Assembly: GCA_028687935.1 (NCBI GenBank)
Contig: JAQTZE010000004.1
Location: 129,875 to 193,874, forward strand
From: Sulfurimonas sp.
GTDB taxonomy: Bacteria > Campylobacterota > Campylobacteria > Campylobacterales > Sulfurimonadaceae
Reading direction: 5' to 3'
DNA: 64,000 bases
Position 1 is the stretch's first letter, and each line of letters opens with the position of its first letter. Below the pieces are notes generated by a model, which was not told the DNA's origin, did no database searches, and saw nothing but the letters and a program-made list of their open reading frames with translations. The position numbers and the translations under genes are program-made. Positions 9,339 to 18,927 of the stretch are shown here, in pieces.

Positions 9339-10901
9339 ATGAACTATTTACTTGCTATAGATGCTGGAACAGGAAGTGTCCGCGCTGTACTTTTTGACAC
9401 CCTTGGCAATCAAATTAGTGTCGGACAAAAAGAGTGGAGCCATCTTGAAGAAGCAGGCGTGGCAAACTCTATGTCCTTTGATTTTGAGACAAACTGGACT
9501 CTTGTTTGTGCCTGTATCAAAGAAGCGATACAAAACGCAGCTATAAACGCAGCAGATATTTTAGCGCTGAGTGCTACGAGTATGCGTGAGGGAATTGTCC
9601 TTTATGATAAAGAGGGTAGAGAACTTTGGGCTGTGGCAAATGTCGATGCGAGAGCGGATAAAGAGGTGCGATATCTCAAAGAAAATTTTCCAAACCTTGA
9701 AGAGGAATTTTATGCAGACTCAGGGCAGACTTTTGCTCTTGGCGCACTTCCTCGCATACTTTGGCTCAAAAACAACCGACCTGAGCTCTATGAAAAAGTC
9801 GCGTCAATTTCCATGATAGGTGACTGGATACTCGCAAAACTCTCTGGAGTGATTGCGACAGATCCAAGCAATGGCGGAACAACGGGCATCTTTTCTCTTG
9901 AAAAACGCAAGTGGATGCCAGAGATGGCAAAACGAGTGGGGCTCAAAGAAGATATCTTTCCTCCTGTTTTAGAAGTCGGGACTTTGATGGGAAATGTCAC
10001 ACAGGAAGCCTCAATCGTAACGGGACTCTCTCTTGCTACAAAAGTCGTTATGGGTGGTGGGGATGTACAACTCGGCTCTGCGGGACTTGGCGTAGTCGAA
10101 GCAGGTCAGGTTGCAGTTTTGGGCGGCTCTTTTTGGCAGCAAGTAGTCAATATCCCATCGCAAACGCAGTGTCCAAAAGATATGGGCATCCGCGTCAATC
10201 CTCATGTCATCGAAGGTCTCTCTCAAGCAGAAGGGATTACTTTTTTTAGTGGTCTTGTAATGCGTTGGTTTCGGGATGCGTTTTGTGATATGGAAAAACT
10301 TGAGGCAAAAGAGCGTGGTATCGATGTCTATACTCTTTTAGAAGAAAAAGCCAAAGAGGTTCCCGTCGGTTCATATGGCATATTGCCAATATTTTCAGAT
10401 GCTATGAAATATGGCAAATGGTATCATGGGGCTCCAAGTTTTTTAAATCTCTCTCTTGATGCAAGTAAATGTAACAGAGCTTCTATATTCCGTGCTCTTG
10501 AAGAAAACGCAGCGATTGTCTCAAGTATCAACCTTGAAAAAATCCAAGCTTTTAGCGCTATAAAGATAGAAGAGTTGGTCTTTGCAGGAGGTGCGAGCAG
10601 AGGTGAACTCTGGTCACAGATACTCGCAGATGTCACAGGCTGTGTTGTGAAAATCCCAAAAGTTACAGAAGCAACCGCTTTGGGTGCTGCGATGGCGGCA
10701 GGTGTCGGATGCAACGTGTATGAAAACTTACAAAACGCAGCTAAAGCGCTTGTCGTGTGGGATAAAACATATCTTCCAAACGCAGAAAATACAAAACTTT
10801 ATAAGGCAATAAAAATAAAATGGCAAAGCGCATATGAAGCCCAACTAAAGTTAGTAGATGCTAACATCACGACTTCAATGTGGAAAGCACCAGGACTATA
10901 A
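9339..10901 (+). CDS. lsrK: Autoinducer-2 kinase (FGGY family)
   Basis: Phosphorylates the quorum signal AI-2 (DPD) in the cytoplasm. I recognise the 520-residue product as LsrK from extended resemblance to the E. coli enzyme: the opening AIDAGTGS, the segment SMREGIVLY, GGGDVQLG, MRWFRDAFC and the terminus MWKAPGL all have counterparts there. The FGGY N-terminal and C-terminal halves are complete. I chose the ATG at 9339, one base after the aldolase stop codon, because the family starts just before LLAIDAGTG; an upstream in-frame ATG lies inside the aldolase gene. No lsrR repressor or LsrACDB transporter is in the window. Confidence 0.9.
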   Translation: MNYLLAIDAGTGSVRAVLFDTLGNQISVGQKEWSHLEEAGVANSMSFDFETNWTLVCACIKEAIQNAAINAADILALSATSMREGIVLYDKEGRELWAVANVDARADKEVRYLKENFPNLEEEFYADSGQTFALGALPRILWLKNNRPELYEKVASISMIGDWILAKLSGVIATDPSNGGTTGIFSLEKRKWMPEMAKRVGLKEDIFPPVLEVGTLMGNVTQEASIVTGLSLATKVVMGGGDVQLGSAGLGVVEAGQVAVLGGSFWQQVVNIPSQTQCPKDMGIRVNPHVIEGLSQAEGITFFSGLVMRWFRDAFCDMEKLEAKERGIDVYTLLEEKAKEVPVGSYGILPIFSDAMKYGKWYHGAPSFLNLSLDASKCNRASIFRALEENAAIVSSINLEKIQAFSAIKIEELVFAGGASRGELWSQILADVTGCVVKIPKVTEATALGAAMAAGVGCNVYENLQNAAKALVVWDKTYLPNAENTKLYKAIKIKWQSAYEAQLKLVDANITTSMWKAPGL

Positions 10902-10902
10902 A

Positions 10903-11943
10903 ATGATACAAAACAGAATAACTTTTGATGAAGCACTCGCACTCTACGATATGGACTTTTTTGAGCTCGGCAATTTGGCTGATGCAAGACGTAAAGAGCT
11001 TCACGGTAATAAAACTTACTTTAATATAAATCGCCATATCAATCCGACAAATGTCTGTGCAGATGTGTGTAAATTTTGCGCTTATTCGGCAACACGAAAA
11101 AATCCCAACCAATATACGATGAGCCATGAAGATATCATGAAAGTTGTCGCTGAGATAGATGAGCGAGGTGCCAAAGAGGTGCATATCGTCTCTGCGCACA
11201 ACCCAAATGTCACGCTGGATTGGTATCTTGGTATCTTTAAAAAGATAAAAACGCAGTATCCGCACCTGCATGTCAAAGCACTCACAGCGGCTGAGGTGGA
11301 TTTTCTTTCCCGTCATCATGGACTCAGCTACGATGAGGTTCTTGATCTTATGCTTGAAAATGGCGTAGACTCTATGCCTGGCGGCGGCGCTGAGATCTTT
11401 GATGAGAAGGTACGTGACTTTATCTGTAAAGGTAAAGTGACTTCGGATCAGTGGTTTGAGATTCACAGAAAATGGCATGAACGCGGTAAAAAGTCCAATG
11501 TTACAATGCTCTTTGGACACGTAGAGAGCCGTGAAAATCGCATAGATCATATGATGCGTATTCGCGCACTTCAAGACATTACAGGTGGATTTAACTGCTT
11601 TATCCCGCTTGTTTATCAGACAGAAAACAACTATCTCAACATCAAAGCGCCGATTACAGCCAATGAGATACTCAAAACTATGGCAGTCGCACGCCTCGTC
11701 CTTGATAACGTCCCACATCTTAAAGCCTACTGGGTGACTTCGACTGTCAATCTCGCACTCGTAGCACAAGAGTTTGGGGCAAATGATCTCGATGGAACGA
11801 TAGAAAAAGAGTCTATAAACTCCGCAGCAGGTGCTGCGAGTGCCAATGGTGTTGTGCTAGAAGATTTTACGGCACTTATCAAAAATAGCGGCTTTACTCC
11901 GGTAGAGCGAGACAGCGTTTATAACGAAATCAAAGTCTGGTAA
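10903..11943 (+). CDS. mqnE: Aminofutalosine synthase (radical SAM)
   Basis: Converts 3-[(1-carboxyvinyl)oxy]benzoate and SAM into aminofutalosine in the futalosine menaquinone pathway. The 346-residue product carries the radical-SAM iron-sulfur motif CADVCKFC near residue 47-54 and the MqnE/MqnC features HIVSAHNP and SMPGGGAEI. The ATG at 10903 is one base after the lsrK stop, so translation is probably coupled. In Campylobacterota the MTAN nucleosidase serves both this pathway and the route to AI-2, which may explain an AI-2 gene next door; that link is inference. Confidence 0.93.
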   Translation: MIQNRITFDEALALYDMDFFELGNLADARRKELHGNKTYFNINRHINPTNVCADVCKFCAYSATRKNPNQYTMSHEDIMKVVAEIDERGAKEVHIVSAHNPNVTLDWYLGIFKKIKTQYPHLHVKALTAAEVDFLSRHHGLSYDEVLDLMLENGVDSMPGGGAEIFDEKVRDFICKGKVTSDQWFEIHRKWHERGKKSNVTMLFGHVESRENRIDHMMRIRALQDITGGFNCFIPLVYQTENNYLNIKAPITANEILKTMAVARLVLDNVPHLKAYWVTSTVNLALVAQEFGANDLDGTIEKESINSAAGAASANGVVLEDFTALIKNSGFTPVERDSVYNEIKVW

Positions 11944-11979
11944 AAAAGACTCAAAAGAATTTTATACAAAAGGCAAACT

Positions 11980-14073
11980 TTGATACAAATAGATAAAGAA
12001 ACAAAACTCACACTGCTCTACATTCTTCTTGCGTTTTCATTCTCAGTTGCACTGCGTTTGATATGGATTTATCAATTTGGTGACTACGAGGCTTTTAAGT
12101 TTAATGGTCAGTTTATGATTAACACAAATGATGGCTACTTTTGGGCAGAGGGTGCGCGCGATATACTCAGCGGAATTTCGCAGCCAAATGACCTCTCTCC
12201 AACAACTTTAGCAGCTTCACAACTCACTGCGTTTTTTGCAAAAATATTGCCGTTTTCTTTTGAAAGTGTTATTCTCTATATGCCTGTTGTGCTGAGCTCA
12301 CTTATTGTTATCCCGATGATTCTTATAGCAAAAACCCTGCATAATCTTAGCCTTGGATTTATTGCGGCATTACTTGCTTCAGTTGCATGGAGCTATTATA
12401 ACCGTACGATGGTGGGCTATTATGATACGGATATGCTTAATATCGTTCTTCCGGTATTTTTACTTTGGTCTATTATTTGGGCGATCAATACAAAAGAGGA
12501 AAAATATCTTCTTATCACAGCCATTGATATTATCATCTATAGATGGTGGTATCCGCAGAGTTACTCGTTAGAGTTTTCGTTTTTTGCGCTTATTCTTCTC
12601 TACGCTTTGATATTTGAGAGAAAAAATATTTTTAATTATAAGCTTCTAGCCATCATGCTTTTTGCGATGATGGATGTGGATGCTCTGATTCGTCTACCTA
12701 TTGTAGTCGGGCTTTATATACTTTTTAAACAAGAAAAGCTGGATAAATATGCTCTGTACCTCTTAGGCATCGCTGTACTTAGCTTCTTCGCCACGGGTGG
12801 CTTTGACCCTATCTGGCTACGACTTAAACTCTATGTTTTTACAGATACATTGCTTGTTACTCAAGAGGGTATGGGCCTTCACTACTACGCCGTGATGCAG
12901 ACGGTTCGTGAAGCGGGAGCGATACCTTTTTCTGAGTTTGCAAATCGTATCAGTGGTCATCCGATTACTTTTATTCTCTCTGTTGTCGGATATGCATATC
13001 TTGTGTACAAACATAAAATAATGCTCCTTGCACTTCCTCTTGTAGGCCTTGGCTTTTTAGCAAGTGTCGGTGGACTGCGTTTTACTATTTATGCCGTTCC
13101 AGTACTTGCTTTTGGGGTTGCGTTTTTGATCACAGAAGTCGCTCGTATTATGCCCACAGCAAAACTCAAATATCTCAGTATGATTGCGTTTACTCTGGCA
13201 ATTTTATATCCAAACTATAAACACATAGAAGAGTATAAAGTACCTACTGTGATGAACGCAGATGAAGTAAAAGTGCTCGACACACTCAAATCAAAAGCCC
13301 AAAGAGAAGACTATGTCGTCGCATGGTGGGATTATGGTTATCCTATTCGTTATTATGCTGATGTAAAAACACTTATTGACGGTGGAAAACATGATGGAGA
13401 TGTGAACTTTCCTGTGAGTTTTATTCTCTCATCACCACAAGTACAAGCCGCAAAGATGGCAAGGTTAGATGTAGAATATACGGAAAAAAATTATGAAGCC
13501 AATAGATCTTTTTCTTATGTAGAACAGATGAGCAGCGATTATGGATTTAAAGATACAAATGATTTTTTACTTTCACTGCAAACGCAGATGGAACTACCAA
13601 AAAAGACACGTGATGTCTATTTCTATCTTCCTTTTAATATGCTCAATATTTATCCAACGGTTACAAAGTTTTCCTACATTGACCTTATGAATGGCAAAGA
13701 GAAAAAAGCACCTTTTTATTTTATAAGTAGAAACTTCCGTGATGTAGGTTCTTCTATTCAGCTCAGTCAAGAAGTATTTATGGATAAAACGACTTTTACA
13801 CTTACGCTTGGAAAACAAAAAGTAACTCCAAAGAGATTTGTTAAAACATTCTATGATAAAGATATGCAGCTGAAAAAAGAGGTAAAGATAGTAGATATGA
13901 ACTCTAATATTAATATTGTTTATATGTCCAATTACAACACTTTTTTACTGCTTGATGATGCGACATATAACTCACTTTATATTCAATTGATGGTTTTAGA
14001 AGAGTATGATGCAAATCTATTTGAGCAAGTGATTGTAAATCCCCATGCCAAGGTTTACAAGCTAAAAATTTAA
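11980..14073 (+). CDS. pglB: Undecaprenyl-diphosphooligosaccharide--protein glycotransferase
   Basis: STT3-family oligosaccharyltransferase that moves a lipid-linked glycan onto Asn in D/E-x-N-x-S/T sequons of periplasmic proteins. The 697-residue product closely resembles Campylobacter PglB: an N-terminal multi-span domain with the acidic loop NDGYFWAEGARD near residue 50, SGYYDTDML-like and WWYPQSY segments, and a periplasmic C-terminal domain with WWDYG (449-453) and the DGGKH stretch. Translation starts at TTG after an AAAGG site. The rest of the pgl locus is not in the window, but galU and pgi follow and feed sugar-nucleotide synthesis. Confidence 0.95.
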   Translation: MIQIDKETKLTLLYILLAFSFSVALRLIWIYQFGDYEAFKFNGQFMINTNDGYFWAEGARDILSGISQPNDLSPTTLAASQLTAFFAKILPFSFESVILYMPVVLSSLIVIPMILIAKTLHNLSLGFIAALLASVAWSYYNRTMVGYYDTDMLNIVLPVFLLWSIIWAINTKEEKYLLITAIDIIIYRWWYPQSYSLEFSFFALILLYALIFERKNIFNYKLLAIMLFAMMDVDALIRLPIVVGLYILFKQEKLDKYALYLLGIAVLSFFATGGFDPIWLRLKLYVFTDTLLVTQEGMGLHYYAVMQTVREAGAIPFSEFANRISGHPITFILSVVGYAYLVYKHKIMLLALPLVGLGFLASVGGLRFTIYAVPVLAFGVAFLITEVARIMPTAKLKYLSMIAFTLAILYPNYKHIEEYKVPTVMNADEVKVLDTLKSKAQREDYVVAWWDYGYPIRYYADVKTLIDGGKHDGDVNFPVSFILSSPQVQAAKMARLDVEYTEKNYEANRSFSYVEQMSSDYGFKDTNDFLLSLQTQMELPKKTRDVYFYLPFNMLNIYPTVTKFSYIDLMNGKEKKAPFYFISRNFRDVGSSIQLSQEVFMDKTTFTLTLGKQKVTPKRFVKTFYDKDMQLKKEVKIVDMNSNINIVYMSNYNTFLLLDDATYNSLYIQLMVLEEYDANLFEQVIVNPHAKVYKLKI

Positions 14074-14142
14074 ATAGAACTTTAAGATGTGTTTGTACTC
14101 TTTTGTTGTAAAATTTAATATAAATTATCAAGGATTTTAAGT

Positions 14143-14976
14143 ATGAAAACAAGTGTAAGAAAATGTCTATTTCCAGCTGCCGGTTATGGCACAAGATTTT
14201 TACCGGCAACGAAAGCTATTCCAAAAGAGATGTTACCAATTCTCACAAAGCCACTTTTGCAGTATGGTGTAGAAGAGGCAAGAAGTGCTGGCATTGACAC
14301 GATGGCAATCGTCACAGGCCGTGGAAAACGTGCTATTGAAGACCACTTTGACAGATCTTATGAACTTGAACTGCAAATTAATGGCACTTCTAAAGAAGAG
14401 CTTATGACAGAGATTAGGGACATTGTAAAAAATTGTACTATCAGCTATACAAGACAAGTAGAAATGAAGGGCTTGGGTCATGCAATTCTTACTGGGGAGA
14501 CTCTCATAGGCGATGAACCTTTTGCAGTTATCCTCGCAGATGACCTTTGTGATAATGCAGATGGCGAATCTGTTCTAGCACAGATGGTCAAAATGTATAA
14601 TATTTATAGATGCTCTATTGTTGCAGTTGAAGAAGTTGCTCCAGAAGATACAAATAAATATGGTGTTGTTGCAGGTGAATTTATCACTCCAAACATCATG
14701 CGTGTACAAAATATGGTAGAAAAGCCTGATCCAAAAGATGCCCCTTCAAATCTTGCAATTATCGGACGCTATATTCTTACCCCAGATATTTTTGATATCA
14801 TCAAAGACGTGAAACCTGGAAAAGGCGGAGAGATTCAAATCACAGATGCACTTTTAGAACAAGCAAAACAAGGCAGAGTAGTTGCGTTTAAGTTCCAAGG
14901 AAAGCGTTTTGACTGTGGAAGTGTTGATGGTTTTGTTGCTGCTACAAACTATTTTTACACTAAAAGCAAAGTATAA
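14143..14976 (+). CDS. galU: UTP--glucose-1-phosphate uridylyltransferase
   Basis: Makes UDP-glucose. The 277-residue product is full length, with the nucleotidyltransferase signature AAGYGTRFLPATKAIPKEML near the N-terminus, the ILADDLCDN metal site and VEKPDP. It is preceded by an AAGGA ribosome site and an AT-rich likely promoter, and sits between pglB and pgi on the same strand. Confidence 0.96.
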   Translation: MKTSVRKCLFPAAGYGTRFLPATKAIPKEMLPILTKPLLQYGVEEARSAGIDTMAIVTGRGKRAIEDHFDRSYELELQINGTSKEELMTEIRDIVKNCTISYTRQVEMKGLGHAILTGETLIGDEPFAVILADDLCDNADGESVLAQMVKMYNIYRCSIVAVEEVAPEDTNKYGVVAGEFITPNIMRVQNMVEKPDPKDAPSNLAIIGRYILTPDIFDIIKDVKPGKGGEIQITDALLEQAKQGRVVAFKFQGKRFDCGSVDGFVAATNYFYTKSKV

Positions 14977-15013
14977 GCCTTGCGTTTATAATATGAGAAG
15001 ATAAGGAAGAAGC

Positions 15014-16240
15014 ATGCACTATCAAAATAATTTTACACCTACAATCTCTGATGATGAACTTTTTAGTGAAATACTTAAAGAAAAAGAGTATATCGGATAT
15101 TACAATCTTGTGAACCAAGATACGACTGCGTTTAAGGCGTATGCAAAAAATGTGAAGCAAAAAAATATCGTGGTGATTGGAATTGGTGGAAGCACTTTGG
15201 GAACCTATGCGATTTATAAATTTCTCAAACATTCTAAAAAATTTCCTAAAAATCTTTACTTTTTAGAGACTACAGACCCTATAGATATTCAGTCAAAAAT
15301 TGCAAATATTGACCTCAATGATACACTTTTTGTTATCATCTCAAAATCTGGAACAACAGTTGAGACGGTCTCTATTTTTAAATATATGCATACCTTAGTG
15401 ACGGTAGACAAGACAAATACTGTGGTCATCACTGAGAATGACTCTAAGCTCAATTTTTATGCGCAAAGTAATGGTATGCAAACTTTTGAAATACCTAAAA
15501 ATGTCGGTGGAAGATTTTCCGTCTTTACTGCTGTAGGTCTTTTACCTCTTGCTATCGTTGGTATGGATATTGATGAGCTTCTCGCCGGTGCGAAAGATGT
15601 TTATAACTCTTTTTTCAAACTCAGTGCGCAGAGTGAATCTCAGGTTGATTACCACTCACGAGTGATGAGAAAAGCAAGATTTTTTACAGAGTATAGAAAC
15701 AAGTTTAATATCAATGTTGTTTTCTCTTATTCATCGCGTTTAGAGGGCTTTAATAAATGGTATATCCAACTTTGGGGAGAGAGTCTTGGAAAAGAGGATA
15801 TCAACCAAAGCAGACAAGGTATGACTCCGATAGGCATTATCGGACCGATAGACCAACACTCATTTTTACAGCTTATAGTAGGCGGTGTGCGTGATAAAAC
15901 GGTCACAGTTATCAAAGTTGAAGATTTTGATAATCATCTTAAAATTCCTCAGATCACACTTGCGGGACTTGAAGAGCTGGATTATCTTGATAATGTAGAG
16001 TTTTCTTCTCTTATTAATATGCAAGCCGATGCAAGTATAGAATCTATCAATAACTTAGGTGATATCCCTTGTGATGTAATCACTATTACCGGTGTTAATG
16101 AGAGAGCTATTGCTAGTTTGATGTATGAGTATGAACTTTTAACTTCTGTGTGTGCGAAGTTTATGTATATCAACGCCTATGATCAACCAGGTGTTGAGAG
16201 TGGAAAAATAATCCTCAAAGAGAAACTTGCGAATAAATAA
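15014..16240 (+). CDS. pgi: Glucose-6-phosphate isomerase
   Basis: Interconverts glucose-6-phosphate and fructose-6-phosphate. At 408 residues it is the short form typical of Campylobacterota, well below the 550-residue enterobacterial enzyme. SIS-domain motifs are clear: VIGIGGSTLGTY, the sugar-phosphate loop ISKSGTTVET, GGRFSVFTAVGLLP and QGMTPIGIIGPIDQHSFLQL. It follows galU by 37 bp and is closed by strong hairpins shared with the converging gene. Confidence 0.94.
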   Translation: MHYQNNFTPTISDDELFSEILKEKEYIGYYNLVNQDTTAFKAYAKNVKQKNIVVIGIGGSTLGTYAIYKFLKHSKKFPKNLYFLETTDPIDIQSKIANIDLNDTLFVIISKSGTTVETVSIFKYMHTLVTVDKTNTVVITENDSKLNFYAQSNGMQTFEIPKNVGGRFSVFTAVGLLPLAIVGMDIDELLAGAKDVYNSFFKLSAQSESQVDYHSRVMRKARFFTEYRNKFNINVVFSYSSRLEGFNKWYIQLWGESLGKEDINQSRQGMTPIGIIGPIDQHSFLQLIVGGVRDKTVTVIKVEDFDNHLKIPQITLAGLEELDYLDNVEFSSLINMQADASIESINNLGDIPCDVITITGVNERAIASLMYEYELLTSVCAKFMYINAYDQPGVESGKIILKEKLANK

Positions 16241-16266
16241 TTGACAAGTTTATCTCTAGGGTCTTG

Positions 16267-16310
16267 TAGGGACTTTTGTCCCTATGAGTCAAACGGATAT
16301 CTTCGTTTGA
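16267..16310. terminator. Paired hairpins between converging genes
   Basis: TAGGGAC-TTTT-GTCCCTA (16267-16284) and TCAAACG / CGTTTGA (16289-16310) lie between the stops of pgi and the converging ATP-grasp gene. They probably act as terminators for both directions, although neither has a long T-run. Confidence 0.5.
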
Positions 16311-16320
16311 TTCCTTCACA

Positions 16321-17499
16321 TTAACGTATAACATGCCCCACAAATTTACTCATATTGTCCATAATCTCTGAACCTTTTCTATAACTCAGTCCACATGCCT
16401 CATAGGCAAAGAAAACGCCAGCTTGATATTTATCTCCATGCGCATCTTTTGGGAACTCCACATACTCTTGATAGATTTTTTTAAAGTTTGCATACGGTCC
16501 GTCATTTTGCTCAAGTGTGGAGCCATTAGCATCAATAATCTTTGTATTTGCACCTTCTCTTCCAAAAACTGTTTTTTCTACCTGTTTGATACCTTGAAGT
16601 GGCTCAAATGAGGTTTTGAGCAGATACGTAGAATCTGGAAAAAGATCACAAAGTATCTTCATCATCCCTTTGGACTGAAAGAGCAGGGTGTAGGCAGGAT
16701 TGAGGATGATTGCTTTTTGGTTTTGCATTATACTTGTGAGAATAGTCGCAAGCTCTGGCTCATCAATAGCAATATCTTCCCATGGATAGAGTTTAAACCA
16801 ATATTCATAACTATTTTCATTCGCATCAAAGATACCATTCTCATCAAAGTGGGTATTTTGAAGAAATTCAAAACCAGTGTTAAATCCAGCGTCCGTTGCC
16901 ATCTGCTGTAAGAGCCTTGTTGTAGTCTCTTCCTCTGTGTTGCCTTGCATGCTTGAGAAAAGGATCTTCCAGCCATCATAACGCTCTTCAAATACTTCTG
17001 TGTCATCAAAGAGAGTGATAAGACGCTTGAAGTTTTCACTGATGGCCTCATAGACGTTATTAAACTGCATCTGATCGTTCATATTGTTGTGTTTGAGAAT
17101 AGCCCATTGAAGCAGAGCTGTCTCAAAAAGTCCCGTAGGTGTGTCCGCATTAAACTCGATAAGTTTTATAGGCTTGCCATCAATACCACCTGCAAGATCA
17201 AAGCGTCCATAGAGATGCCAATGGACATCATTTTCCCAACTTTTTTTGATGGCATCAACAAGATTAAAAGGGATGCCAAGTTCAAAATAGAGATCATTGC
17301 TGATGACATGCTCCGCCGCTTGGACATACATATCATAGATCTCATTAACAGCTTCATAATAATCTTCCGCTTGCTGTGAGCTTATGGTTACGAGCTCATC
17401 ACTGATATATTTGCTTCCATCACTATCTGTATGCCAGGCAAAGCCAAGCTCTTCAAGTGTGGCATCATCAAGTGGTTTTACTTTTTGAATCTCTACCAT
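16321..17499 (-). CDS. Glutathionylspermidine synthase family (YgiC-like ATP-grasp) protein
   Basis: A 392-residue protein of the GSP-synthase C-terminal ATP-grasp family, with the typical segment EFNADTPTGLFETALLQW near residue 117-134 and a C-terminal NDGPYANFKK stretch. It lacks the amidase domain of true bifunctional Gss, so the substrate is unknown; related YgiC/YjfC proteins also have no settled reaction. It starts 2 bp after the UPF0323 lipoprotein stop, and this pair commonly goes together in Campylobacterota. Confidence 0.85.
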   Translation of the reverse strand: MVEIQKVKPLDDATLEELGFAWHTDSDGSKYISDELVTISSQQAEDYYEAVNEIYDMYVQAAEHVISNDLYFELGIPFNLVDAIKKSWENDVHWHLYGRFDLAGGIDGKPIKLIEFNADTPTGLFETALLQWAILKHNNMNDQMQFNNVYEAISENFKRLITLFDDTEVFEERYDGWKILFSSMQGNTEEETTTRLLQQMATDAGFNTGFEFLQNTHFDENGIFDANENSYEYWFKLYPWEDIAIDEPELATILTSIMQNQKAIILNPAYTLLFQSKGMMKILCDLFPDSTYLLKTSFEPLQGIKQVEKTVFGREGANTKIIDANGSTLEQNDGPYANFKKIYQEYVEFPKDAHGDKYQAGVFFAYEACGLSYRKGSEIMDNMSKFVGHVIR

Positions 17500-17501
17500 A
17501 C

Positions 17502-18056
17502 TTAACTCCCAAAACTTGATTTACTAGAGCTACTACTTGAACTTGAAGAGCCAAAAAAGCTTTTTTTGTTAGAAGATTTTGCAGCAGCAGAGCGTGAGTA
17601 AGGACTTTGATTGACACTTGTAGCTCTTTGTGAGAAATTTTTGTTCTTCATAAGAGCATTTCCTATCATATTTCCAAGAAGTGATCCTGCCGCAACTGCG
17701 AGAATAGTTCCCGCAAGTCCCATGCCAGCACTGCTATCGCCGCCTTGAACAGTCTCGCTCGTACCATCTTGCGTTTTGAGATACTCTTGTTCTGCAAGTG
17801 TTTTCATCTCAGCTTCACTCATAAAACGCTCGACCGTATTGCCATTGGCATCTTTTTCACGGATAATCGCGCGGCTAGGTCCATCAGTTGGCATCTCTTC
17901 GACGACGAGATATTTTCCATTCGCCTGCTGTTCTATGATTAGAAATTTATTAGCAGGTATCTGCTCTTCTTGAGAGCATCCGCTGAGTATACTCATCATT
18001 ACTAAGCCTGCACCGCCAAGTGCAACGCCGCTTGTCAAACTTGAAATATGTTTCAT
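17502..18056 (-). CDS. UPF0323 family lipoprotein
   Basis: A 184-residue protein with a lipoprotein signal and lipobox ILSGC (Cys about 27), a middle domain, a Gly/Ala-rich hydrophobic stretch (about 110-138) reminiscent of glycine-zipper segments, and a C-terminal run of Ser with Lys and Phe. It matches the UPF0323 lipoprotein of Campylobacter and Helicobacter. Function is unknown. Its ATG overlaps the upstream stop by one base (TAATG), indicating coupled translation, and the ATP-grasp gene follows at 2 bp. Confidence 0.85.
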   Translation of the reverse strand: MKHISSLTSGVALGGAGLVMMSILSGCSQEEQIPANKFLIIEQQANGKYLVVEEMPTDGPSRAIIREKDANGNTVERFMSEAEMKTLAEQEYLKTQDGTSETVQGGDSSAGMGLAGTILAVAAGSLLGNMIGNALMKNKNFSQRATSVNQSPYSRSAAAKSSNKKSFFGSSSSSSSSSKSSFGS

Positions 18057-18496
18057 TATTGAAGTTCCTCTTTTTTTAGTAAAATTGTTTTTTGAAGCTC
18101 ATAATCATAAAATGTTATGTTTTTTCGGCCAATATAGTAAACATCGCCGGTGAAAGTATATCTTTTTGATTTAAACGTTTGATTCTTTTGCATAAAAAGT
18201 TCTGCTCCAAGTGCATGTCCTATGGAGGGAATAAGCGTAGAAAGGGAGGCTATGAAAAAAAATATGATGATTGGAAGTTTGATTTTATTAGCATCCACAT
18301 ACAAAACCAAATATCCAAAAAACGCAGTAAAAAGAAGAAAGAGAACTAGACTTTGATTGTCTGCAAAGAGAATATTGTAATAAAGGTCTATCTTGTAAAA
18401 ATCAATATAATTTTCTTTAATACCCAAGATGATAAAAAAATCAAAAATAAAGGTGATAAACGCGCCTGTTAGAAATGCCTGGACAACTTTATTCAT
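18056..18496 (-). CDS. Small integral membrane protein of unknown function
   Basis: A 146-residue protein with three or four hydrophobic segments (about 8-28, 48-66, 72-92) and a soluble C-terminal tail ending with KKEELQ. I do not recognise a family. The start overlaps the end of the Sua5-like gene by 4 bp (ATGA) and the stop overlaps the lipoprotein start, so it is an operon member between carB and the ATP-grasp gene. Confidence 0.7.
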   Translation of the reverse strand: MNKVVQAFLTGAFITFIFDFFIILGIKENYIDFYKIDLYYNILFADNQSLVLFLLFTAFFGYLVLYVDANKIKLPIIIFFFIASLSTLIPSIGHALGAELFMQKNQTFKSKRYTFTGDVYYIGRKNITFYDYELQKTILLKKEELQ

Positions 18497-18924
18497 CGGA
18501 GTCTCCTTCTTTTTTTTTGACCAAGAACATAGATGGCCGAAGCACTATTTTCTCTAAGTCCTCGATTGTCTTCTACTATTATATCAGCTTTTGCTAGGCA
18601 AAAAACTCTCTCAAACTTTTTTCCAGATTCGTTTGCAGAGGTTGAAAAACTCCACGTAAGTTCACGAATGAGTGCAGAATTTAAAAGTGAAGGGGCAACG
18701 CGAAAAGAGTTTTGTTTGACAATGAAGCTTGTTTTTTTTGCATGTCTGAGAAGTTTTTTGTGCTTATTTGGAACTCTTTGCCCGCTTTGTGTAAGGGCTG
18801 CGAAGCTTGCAAAGACTTTAATAAAAGGTTTGGAGTTTGCACGCGATTTTATCTCATAGAGCTTTTGTGCATCTTGAGATAAAAAACCGACAGTGGTGTC
18901 GGTTTGTGCAAGGATAATATCCAC
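18493..18924 (-). CDS. Short Sua5/YciO/YrdC-domain protein
   Basis: Related to TsaC/Sua5, which make threonylcarbamoyl-AMP for the t6A37 modification of ANN-decoding tRNAs. At 143 residues it is shorter than the usual 185-200. The YrdC features TDTTVGFLS near the N-terminus, KSRANSKPF and the terminal STSANESG are present. Campylobacterota usually have such a shortened protein as the only TsaC candidate. It follows carB by 3 bp in the same operon. Confidence 0.75.
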   Translation of the reverse strand: MDIILAQTDTTVGFLSQDAQKLYEIKSRANSKPFIKVFASFAALTQSGQRVPNKHKKLLRHAKKTSFIVKQNSFRVAPSLLNSALIRELTWSFSTSANESGKKFERVFCLAKADIIVEDNRGLRENSASAIYVLGQKKRRRLR

Positions 18925-18927
18925 GTT

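Noticed and set aside
10867..11769. A 300-codon open frame antisense to mqnE
   Set aside because: mqnE is a clear conserved enzyme; the antisense frame is rich in Cys, His and Ile in a random manner, has no ribosome site and is a shadow of the GC-skewed codon pattern.
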